Source: CAYSLC01 sp964431545
GTDB lineage: Bacteria > Desulfobacterota > Desulfobacteria > Desulfobacterales > JAABSP01
Assembly: GCA_964431545.1 (NCBI GenBank)
Contig: CAYSLC010000058.1
Span: 1-26,080 of the forward strand
DNA length: 26,080 nt
Direction: 5' to 3'
The position numbers were made by a program, and so were the translations under genes. The notes beneath the pieces are model-generated. The model was not told the DNA's origin. It did not search any database and saw only the letters and a program-made list of their open reading frames with translations. Below, piece after piece: positions 5,542-12,112 of this stretch (position 1 is its first letter; each line of letters starts with the position of its first letter).

Positions 5542-6818
5542 ACGCAGCGGCGGAGAAGAACAACTGGGACTGGGAACCGGGAAGACGGCCGGTGGCGGAC
5601 CTCGGGGCGTGGAAGGAGCGCTTCGAGCAGGTCCACGAGCCGGCCGTCAGTCCCGATGGAGAGCGGATCGCGGCGCCGGTGAAGACCGGGGAGATGGAGT
5701 ACGGCCTCTGCCAGAACGGCGAACTCTGGGAGAACACCTTCGACAAGGTCTGGTATCTCAGGTACGCCCCCGACGGCCGGGTCACCGCCCTGGTGTCGGA
5801 TACCGGCGAGTGGACCCTGGCGGTGGACGGGGAGACCTGGGAGAACCGGTTCGAGTTCGCCTGGGATACCCGCTTCTCCGACGAGGGGCGGAGCATCTCC
5901 ATCACCGCCCAGAGCGGGCGGAAATACTTCGTGGTCACCGACGACACCCCCTGGCCGGAAGGCTTCGACAATCTGACCGGGATGACCCCGAGTCCCGAGG
6001 GAAATCATGTGGCGGCGGCCGTGCAGGTCGTCCCCTTCGGGGAAGGGGAGATCTTCAAATTCCAGGAGGGATGCTACTCGGTGGCCGTGGACGGCCGGTC
6101 GTGGGACGCCAAATTCGTCAATGTCTGGGAGATGAGCTTCAGTCCCGACGGGTCCAGCGTGGCCGCCGAGGTCCGCGTCAACCTCTACGACTATACCATC
6201 GCCGTGGACGGAAAGCGGTGGGAGCAGCGGTTCGATTCGGTCTGGCGACCCCTGTTCTCCCCCGTCGACGGGAGCGTCACCGCGCCGGCCCGGGTCGGCG
6301 GCAAGTGGACCCTGGTCAAAGACGGCGTCCCCCTCTGGAAGGGCGGCTACGCGCAGCTCTGGCACCACATGTACAGCCCGGACGGAAAGCGGCTCGCCGC
6401 CATCGTCGCCCCCAAATACGGACGGTGGACCATGGCGGTGGAAGATCGGCCCTGGGACCTCACCTTCGGGGATCTGGTGACCGACCCGGTCTTCAGCCCC
6501 GACGGCCTTCGGGTGGGATGCGTGGGCAAGGAGAACGAACGGTGGGCGGTGGTCGTGGACGGCAAGGCCTGGAACGGCCGGTACGACATGGCGTGGAGAC
6601 CGGTGTTCAGCCCCGACGGACGGCGGGTTGCCGCCAAGGTGGAGGAGGGCGGGAAGTACCGGATCCTCCTGGACGGCGGCCCGGTTCAGGGCGCCGAAGC
6701 GTACCACGCCGTCTGGGAGCCCGTCTTCAGCCCCGACGGCGACAGGCTGCTGATCCGCGGAATCGCCGGAGAAGCGGGGAAGGAACAATATGTCCGCCAC
6801 GTCATCCCCCTGACCTGA
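5538..6818 (+). CDS. tmcD: TmcD, beta-propeller-like subunit of the Tmc redox complex
   Basis: The 426-aa product starts at GTG 5538, which overlaps the preceding TGA; AAAGGAGGG lies just upstream. About ten repeats of ~40 residues carry an S/P-D-G turn (FSPDG, YSPDG, APDG, SPEG and similar) alternating with a D-G-x-x-W-x-x-x-F segment. This is the WD40-like/PD40 pattern of a beta-propeller. There is no signal peptide, so it is cytoplasmic. In Desulfovibrio, TmcD is the non-cofactor, tryptophan-rich subunit of the Tmc complex, with a structural or docking role. The identification rests on the repeats plus the directly adjacent tmcC, tmcB and tmcA. Confidence 0.88.
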   Translation: MNAAAEKNNWDWEPGRRPVADLGAWKERFEQVHEPAVSPDGERIAAPVKTGEMEYGLCQNGELWENTFDKVWYLRYAPDGRVTALVSDTGEWTLAVDGETWENRFEFAWDTRFSDEGRSISITAQSGRKYFVVTDDTPWPEGFDNLTGMTPSPEGNHVAAAVQVVPFGEGEIFKFQEGCYSVAVDGRSWDAKFVNVWEMSFSPDGSSVAAEVRVNLYDYTIAVDGKRWEQRFDSVWRPLFSPVDGSVTAPARVGGKWTLVKDGVPLWKGGYAQLWHHMYSPDGKRLAAIVAPKYGRWTMAVEDRPWDLTFGDLVTDPVFSPDGLRVGCVGKENERWAVVVDGKAWNGRYDMAWRPVFSPDGRRVAAKVEEGGKYRILLDGGPVQGAEAYHAVWEPVFSPDGDRLLIRGIAGEAGKEQYVRHVIPLT

Positions 6819-6843
6819 AGCGGAAAACAAGGAGGACAATGCC

Positions 6844-7503
6844 ATGCACACGCTCTACAACCTCGTCAGCGGGCCCCTGGTCTGGATCGCCTTCGGCCTC
6901 TTCATCGGCGGCAGCCTCTACCGTCTGATCTCCATGGCCAAGCTGGCCAAGGAGAAGGACGGCGTCGTCTACGAATACATGGACGCCTACCATGCCATGC
7001 GGTCCATCGGACACTGGATCACCCCATTCGGAAGCCGGAACATGAAGATGCACCCGTTCATGACCATCGTGGCCTTCGCCTTCCACATCTGTCTGATCCT
7101 CGTGCCCATCTTCCTGCTGGGCCACGTCATGCTCATCAAGGAGTCGTTCAATATCGGCTGGTGGTTTCTGCCGGATCTCCTCGCCGACATCATGACCGTG
7201 GTGGTCATCGGCTCGTGCGTCTTCTTTCTGGTCCGGCGGCGGGTCCGGCCCGAGGTCCGGTACCTGACCACCGCCTCCGACTACGTGATCCTGGCCCTGG
7301 TGGCGGCGCCCTTTGTCACCGGCTTCTGGACCTACCACCAGTGGCCCGGGGACCAGTGGATGTTGATTCTGCATATGTTCGCGGGCGAGGTGATGCTGGC
7401 GGCCATCCCCTTTACCCGGTTGAGCCATATGCTCTTTTTCCCCTTTACCCGAGGGTACATGGGGTCCGAATTCGGTGCCGTCAAACACGCCAGGGACTGG
7501 TGA
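6844..7503 (+). CDS. tmcC: TmcC, membrane cytochrome b-type subunit
   Basis: The 219-aa integral membrane protein starts at ATG 6844 behind AAGGAGG. Five hydrophobic helices lie at about 8-28, 73-95, 113-131, 145-165 and 172-195. It belongs with the NarI/DsrM-like quinone-facing cytochromes. Candidate heme ligands are His81 and His94 in helix 2 and His177 and His195 in the last helix. The 18-residue spacing of the second pair equals that of the NarI heme ligands. It should anchor TmcA on the outside and TmcB on the inside, carrying electrons across the membrane and possibly exchanging with menaquinone. The 13-base gap to tmcB contains AAGGAG. Confidence 0.92.
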   Translation: MHTLYNLVSGPLVWIAFGLFIGGSLYRLISMAKLAKEKDGVVYEYMDAYHAMRSIGHWITPFGSRNMKMHPFMTIVAFAFHICLILVPIFLLGHVMLIKESFNIGWWFLPDLLADIMTVVVIGSCVFFLVRRRVRPEVRYLTTASDYVILALVAAPFVTGFWTYHQWPGDQWMLILHMFAGEVMLAAIPFTRLSHMLFFPFTRGYMGSEFGAVKHARDW

Positions 7504-7516
7504 CAAGGAGTGAACC

Positions 7517-8845
7517 ATGCAGCAACCTGCTAAACATACGGAAAAGACCATCGTGGACATGGGTCTCGACCAGGGGGCAGAAAAGCTGACCCCCGAGCGG
7601 ATCGAGGCGGTCGTCAACAAGGTCCTCAAGGAGGAGACGGGGGCGCGGCTCAAGGTCTACGCGGAGACCTGCGCCCACTGCGGTCTCTGTTCGGAGGCCT
7701 GCCATTTCTGCCTCTCCCACGACGGGGATCCGGTCTTCTCCCCGGCCGGAAAGGTGAAGCAGACCATCTGGGAGATGCTCAAGCGCAAGGGGAAGGTGGA
7801 TGCCGACTTCATCCGGCGGGCCTCGGAGATCGCCTATACCGAGTGCAACCTCTGCCGGCGCTGCTCCATGTACTGCCCCTTCGGCATCGACATCGCCTAC
7901 ATGATGCTGGTGGTGCGGCGCATCGCCCACCTGCTGGGCGTCACCCCCCAGTACATCCAGGACACCGCCCACAGCCACGCGGCAACGCTCAACCAGATGT
8001 GGGTCAAGGACGACGAGTGGATCGACAGCCTCATGTGGCAGGAGGAGGAGGCCCAGGAGGAGATCCCCGACCTGCGGATCCCCCTGGAGAAGGAGGGGGC
8101 CGACATCCTCTACTCGGTGATCGGTCCGGAGCCCAAGTTCCGGGCCCAGCTCATCTACCAGGCCGCCGTGATCATGAACGCCGCCGGGGTCGACTGGACC
8201 ATGCCGGCCACCCCGGGGTGGGACAACAGCGACATGTGCATGTACACCGGCGACAACGAGATGATGGGCCGGCTCAAGAAGGCCCACTTCGAGACCGCCA
8301 TGCGGCTCAAGGTCAAGCGGATCGTCATGGGGGAGTGCGGCCACGCCTTCCGGTCCGTCTACGATGTGGGAAACCGGTGGCTGGCGTGGAAATCGACCCC
8401 CATCCCCGTGGTCCACGCCATCGAGTTCTACGCCGACCTGTTCAAGTCGGGCAAGCTCAAGGTGGCGAAGAAGTACGAGCCACCGGTGACGCTCCACGAC
8501 CCCTGCAACATCGTCCGGGGCCGGGGCCTCCATGAGATGTCCCGGTACGTGGTAAACCAGATCTGCGAAAACTTTGTCGAGATGACCCCCAACCGGGAGC
8601 ACAATTTCTGCTGCTCCGCCGGCGGCGGCGTCATCAACACCGGCCCCCCCTTCAAGAACAAGCGGGTGGAGGGCAACCGGGTCAAGGCGGAGCAGCTCTT
8701 CCGGGCCAAGACCAAGGGGGCGAAGACCCTCATCGCCCCGTGCCACAACTGCCACGGCGGCCTCGAGGACATCGTGCACCAGCACGGGCTCAACATGGAG
8801 ATCAAATTCTTGGGGGACATCATTTACGAGGTGATGGAAAAATGA
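7517..8845 (+). CDS. tmcB: TmcB, cytoplasmic iron-sulfur / CCG-domain subunit
   Basis: This 442-aa soluble protein is related to HdrD/DsrK/GlpC. Two ferredoxin-type clusters are visible: Cys52, 55, 58, 62 (CAHCGLCSEAC) and Cys110, 113, 116, 120 (CNLCRRCSMYC). Both are followed by variant rather than CP endings, except CPFG after the second. The C-terminal half carries the cysteine-rich CCG-type motifs (MGECGHAF, HDPCN, FCCSAGGG, APCHNCHGG) that in HdrB/HdrD bind a noncubane or special 4Fe-4S centre used for thiol/disulfide chemistry. It would receive electrons from TmcC and deliver them toward cytoplasmic sulfate reduction. The stop overlaps the tmcA start (ATGA), indicating coupled translation. 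Confidence 0.93.
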   Translation: MQQPAKHTEKTIVDMGLDQGAEKLTPERIEAVVNKVLKEETGARLKVYAETCAHCGLCSEACHFCLSHDGDPVFSPAGKVKQTIWEMLKRKGKVDADFIRRASEIAYTECNLCRRCSMYCPFGIDIAYMMLVVRRIAHLLGVTPQYIQDTAHSHAATLNQMWVKDDEWIDSLMWQEEEAQEEIPDLRIPLEKEGADILYSVIGPEPKFRAQLIYQAAVIMNAAGVDWTMPATPGWDNSDMCMYTGDNEMMGRLKKAHFETAMRLKVKRIVMGECGHAFRSVYDVGNRWLAWKSTPIPVVHAIEFYADLFKSGKLKVAKKYEPPVTLHDPCNIVRGRGLHEMSRYVVNQICENFVEMTPNREHNFCCSAGGGVINTGPPFKNKRVEGNRVKAEQLFRAKTKGAKTLIAPCHNCHGGLEDIVHQHGLNMEIKFLGDIIYEVMEK

Positions 8846-9246
8846 TACGCAAGACGATCGAATCGAAGCGGTTCCCATTGTTCCTGTGGGCGGCCCTGTT
8901 GATCCTGGTGGCGGGGGCCGCCATGACCGTCCGGTCCCAGGAGTATGTCGAATATGTATCGGACAGCGCCTTTACCGGCCACCTGCGGGCCCCGGTGCCC
9001 TTCCTCCACGACGACCACAACGAACGGGCCGAGGTGGAGGAGTGCAACGCCTGCCACCACGTCTACACCGACGGAGAGAAGGACGAGTACGACTCGTCCG
9101 AGGGGATGGAGTGCTCGGAGTGCCACCCGGCGGAGGGGGAGGGGCGATTATCCCTGGCCCGGGTCTACCATCTCCAGTGCAAGGGGTGCCATGCCTCCCG
9201 GAAGGCCGGACCGGTGGCCTGCGGCGCGTGCCATCCAGGATCGTAA
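8842..9246 (+). CDS. tmcA: TmcA, periplasmic tetraheme cytochrome c3 (type II-like)
   Basis: The product is 134 aa. The ATG at 8842 overlaps the tmcB stop; an upstream extension of the frame lies inside tmcB and is not used. An N-terminal signal or anchor helix spans ~11-30 (FPLFLWAALLILVAGAAM). Four CxxCH heme sites are at 68-72 (CNACH), 91-95 (CSECH), 113-117 (CKGCH) and 127-131 (CGACH). His56 and His59 (FLHDDH) and the extra His73 are likely axial ligands. The mature protein is short and acidic, as expected for the acidic type II c3 that accepts electrons from periplasmic type I c3 and hydrogenases and passes them to TmcC. It is the last structural tmc gene before the signalling genes. Confidence 0.93.
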   Translation: MIRKTIESKRFPLFLWAALLILVAGAAMTVRSQEYVEYVSDSAFTGHLRAPVPFLHDDHNERAEVEECNACHHVYTDGEKDEYDSSEGMECSECHPAEGEGRLSLARVYHLQCKGCHASRKAGPVACGACHPGS

Positions 9247-9320
9247 TCGTAATTCCGATGTGGATCCTCGTGGACCTGCCGGGCCGCGCGGGGATCGTAA
9301 CTTAGAAAGAGGAGTCAGCC

Positions 9321-9680
9321 ATGGCAAAGAAGGTTCTGATCGTCGACGATGATCCCGTGGTGGTCCGCTACCTTACACAGGTCCTGGAGGACAACGGGTA
9401 TGAGACGTGCAGCGCCGAGGACGGGGTCAAGGCGCACGAAGTTCTGGAACAGGAGACGCCGGATCTCATCTCCCTCGACCTGGAGATGCCCGATGAGTGG
9501 GGGACCAAGTTCTACCGGCGCATGAGCAAGGATCCCCGGTTCAAGGAGATCCCCGTCATCGTGGTGAGCGGCATGGCCGGGCGCCACCTCTCCATCAAGA
9601 AGGCGGCGGCATTTCTGAGCAAGCCCTTCGATCCGGACAAGCTCATCGCCGCCGTGCGCAAGACCATCGGAGATCCCTGA
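9321..9680 (+). CDS. Single-domain response regulator (receiver), downstream of tmcA
   Basis: The 119-aa product starts at ATG 9321 with AGAGGAG about 8 bases upstream. It is a minimal receiver: Asp9/Asp10/Asp11 acidic pocket, phospho-acceptor Asp53 (LISLDLEMPD), Ser83 in the switch position (VVVSGMAG) and Lys101 (LSKPFDP). It has no output domain. The 74-base gap after tmcA shows no convincing terminator. It lies 16 bases before the hybrid kinase, so the kinase is the probable phosphodonor. As I recall, the same pairing of a DivK-like receiver with a PAS kinase flanks the tmc genes of Desulfovibrio. Confidence 0.93.
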   Translation: MAKKVLIVDDDPVVVRYLTQVLEDNGYETCSAEDGVKAHEVLEQETPDLISLDLEMPDEWGTKFYRRMSKDPRFKEIPVIVVSGMAGRHLSIKKAAAFLSKPFDPDKLIAAVRKTIGDP

Positions 9681-9696
9681 GGGCCGGGCCGGTTCG

Positions 9697-11625
9697 ATGG
9701 AAAAAGAGAACATCCTGCTGGTGGATGACGAGGCCGGCATCCGGAAGGTCCTGGGGATCTCCCTGCGGGACGCGGGGTACGAAGTCCTGACGGCGGGCGG
9801 CGGCGGGGAGGCCCTCTCCCTGTTCACCGCCCACCGGCCCCGGATCGTCCTCACCGACATCAAGATGCCGGGCATGGACGGCATCGAGCTGCTCAAGCGG
9901 ATCAAGGCAAAGGACCCGGAGGCCGAGGTGATCATGATCACCGGCCACGGGGACATGGATCTGGCCGTGGAGAGCCTGAAGCACGAGGCCACCGACTTCA
10001 TCACCAAGCCCATCAGCGACGAGGCCCTGGAGATCGCCCTCAAGCGGGCCCACGACCGGATCGCCATGCGCCGGCAGCTCCGGGAGTACACGGACAACCT
10101 GGAGGAGCTGGTCCGGAAGCAGTCGGCCCGCCTGGTGGAGATGGAGCGCCTCACCGCCGTGGGCCAGGCGGTGGAGGGCCTCTCCTCGGCCCTCTCGGCC
10201 ATGTCCGACGGCGCGGCCGGGGAACTCGCCTACTTCAACGAGATGCCCTGCTTCGTCTCCATCCACACCCCCGAGCTTACGGTGGCCGCCGCCAACCAGC
10301 TTTACAAGGAGCGGCTGGGGGACAAGGTGGGGGGCAACAGCTGGGAGATCTACCCCGAAAAGGCCGCCTGCCCGGTGGCACGGACCTTCGAGACGGGGGC
10401 CGGCCAGCGGAGCCGGCAGGTGATCCGGTACGCGGACGGACGGGAGGTCCCGGTCATGGTCTACACCGCCCCCATCCGGAACCGGGAGGGGGATTTGGAA
10501 CTCGCCATCGAGATCGCCGCCGACATGGAGGAGATCCGGCGGCTCCAGGGGGCGGTCAAGGCCTCCCGCCACCGATACCAGCAGCTCTTCGACGCGGCCC
10601 CCTGTTACATCACCGTCCAGGATGAACATCTCCGGCTCATGGAGGTCAACGAGCGGTTCAAGGAGGATTTCGGCGGGGAGATCGGCGCCCACTGTTATGA
10701 GGTCTACAAGCATCGGAGCGAGCCGTGTCCGGACTGTCCGGTGACCCGAACCTTCGAGGACGGCGAGCCCCACCAGTCGGAGATGGTGGTCACCACCGAG
10801 TCGGGGGAGCAAAACAACGTCCTCATCTGGACCGCGCCCCTTCGGGACGAGGCCGGCCGGATCTCCCAGGTGATGGAGCTTTCCACCAACATCACCCAGA
10901 TCCGCCAGCTCCAGGACCACCTCTCTTCCTTGGGGATGCTCATCGGCTCCATCTCCCACGGCATCAAGGGGCTTCTGACCGGCCTGGACGGCGGCATGTA
11001 CCTCCTTTCCTCCGGCTTCGAAAAGGAGAACGAGGAGCAGATCAAGGAGGGATGGGAGGTGGTCAAGCTCATGGCGGGCCGGATCCGGAACATGGTCCTC
11101 AACATCCTCTACTACGCCAAGGAGCGGGACCTCCAGTGGGAACGGGTGGATGTCCTGACCTTCGCCGAGGAGGTGGCCGCCATGATCGAGCCCAAGGCGA
11201 AGCAGCACGGGATCGCCCTGGTCCGGGACTTCGACACATCGGTGGACGACTTCGAGGTCGATCCCGGCGTGGTCCGGTCGGCCCTGGTCAACATCCTGGA
11301 GAACGCCCTGGACGCCTGCCTGGAGGACAAGGAAGCCTCCTCCAACGAGATCACCTTCGGCGTCGCCCAGGAGGGGGACGAGGTGATCTTCGACATCCGG
11401 GACAACGGCCTGGGCATGGACCGGGAGACGAGGGAACACATGTTCACCCTCTTCTTCTCCTCCAAGCGGGACCGGGGCACGGGGCTGGGCCTGTTCATCT
11501 CCAACAAGATCATCCGCCAGCATCAGGGGTCCATCGAGGTCGAATCCGCCCCCGGCGAAGGATCCCGGTTCCGGATCCGGATGCCCAAGGTCCCCCGCAA
11601 GGAGGCCGGGGAGGGGGCGGACTAG
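9697..11625 (+). CDS. Soluble hybrid sensor kinase: receiver, two PAS domains, HisKA-like, HATPase
   Basis: The 642-aa product has no membrane segment, so it senses a cytoplasmic signal. The receiver at 1-120 has Asp10/11, phospho-acceptor Asp54 (IVLTDIKMPGMDG) and Lys104. A coiled linker follows at ~120-165. PAS-like domains lie at ~178-282 and ~292-403; the second contains a Cys344/Cys347 pair (PCPDCPVTRTF) and the first an equivalent CPVARTF with one Cys. The phospho-His region contains GSISHGIKG (His421). The ATPase has N-box ENALDA (535-540), DNGLGM (569-574) and GTGLGLF (594-600). The receiver is N-terminal, so it may accept phosphate from elsewhere and modulate kinase output. It is the last plus-strand gene of the set and shares CTAG at its stop with the converging minus-strand gene. 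Confidence 0.93.
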   Translation: MEKENILLVDDEAGIRKVLGISLRDAGYEVLTAGGGGEALSLFTAHRPRIVLTDIKMPGMDGIELLKRIKAKDPEAEVIMITGHGDMDLAVESLKHEATDFITKPISDEALEIALKRAHDRIAMRRQLREYTDNLEELVRKQSARLVEMERLTAVGQAVEGLSSALSAMSDGAAGELAYFNEMPCFVSIHTPELTVAAANQLYKERLGDKVGGNSWEIYPEKAACPVARTFETGAGQRSRQVIRYADGREVPVMVYTAPIRNREGDLELAIEIAADMEEIRRLQGAVKASRHRYQQLFDAAPCYITVQDEHLRLMEVNERFKEDFGGEIGAHCYEVYKHRSEPCPDCPVTRTFEDGEPHQSEMVVTTESGEQNNVLIWTAPLRDEAGRISQVMELSTNITQIRQLQDHLSSLGMLIGSISHGIKGLLTGLDGGMYLLSSGFEKENEEQIKEGWEVVKLMAGRIRNMVLNILYYAKERDLQWERVDVLTFAEEVAAMIEPKAKQHGIALVRDFDTSVDDFEVDPGVVRSALVNILENALDACLEDKEASSNEITFGVAQEGDEVIFDIRDNGLGMDRETREHMFTLFFSSKRDRGTGLGLFISNKIIRQHQGSIEVESAPGEGSRFRIRMPKVPRKEAGEGAD

Positions 11626-12059
11626 GCTTCGGTCTCCGCCACCAGGTCCCGGACCACTTCCAGCATCTCCGGCTTCAGGGTGCGCCACCGGGGCTTGATG
11701 GCCGCCCCCTCGTGCCAGTCGAGATCGACCCGCTCGAATTTCTCGGGGATGGTGTGCTCCCCCTTGGGCCCGTAGGTCTTTTCCGGATAGTGCTCGATCC
11801 AGACCATCCTGTGGGGGTCGATGCCGAAGTCCCGGGCCACGTGGGTGGCGATGTGCCCCGTACAGCTTTTTACCGACATCTTGCTGTCCGGGACATCCGA
11901 GACCAGGGCGATGATGGGCTTGAGGTGGGAAAACCCCGGAGAGTCGGCCCGGGTACCGCCCTTGGTCAGATCGAAGATCCGCAGCCGGCACTTGCCGCTG
12001 CCCAGCTTCAGCTTGCCGCCCCACCCCTCCCAGGAATAGATATCGTCATGAATCAGCAT
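11622..12059 (-). CDS. Unknown 145-aa protein, last gene of the AAA/VWA operon
   Basis: The ATG at 12059 is preceded by GGAGGAG with a 5-base spacer. The product is soluble, with no signal or membrane segment. It is beta-rich and contains one CTGH and a conserved-looking MVWIEHYPEKTYG block near residues 84-96. I do not recognise the family. It starts 53 bases after the VWA gene ends and reads the same way, so it is probably co-transcribed with the MoxR/VWA pair and may be their client or an adaptor. The 3' end overlaps the kinase gene by 4 bases (CTAG). Confidence 0.8.
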   Translation of the reverse strand: MLIHDDIYSWEGWGGKLKLGSGKCRLRIFDLTKGGTRADSPGFSHLKPIIALVSDVPDSKMSVKSCTGHIATHVARDFGIDPHRMVWIEHYPEKTYGPKGEHTIPEKFERVDLDWHEGAAIKPRWRTLKPEMLEVVRDLVAETEA

Positions 12060-12112
12060 CGCTTCTCCTCCGGAAATCTTTCTGTTTCGGTTGCATTGGA
12101 CCGGTGCGCCGT

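Noticed and set aside
9643..12024. A 793-codon minus-strand frame opposite the hybrid kinase
   Set aside because: The plus strand has the complete receiver, PAS and kinase motifs. The minus frame lacks any recognisable motif.
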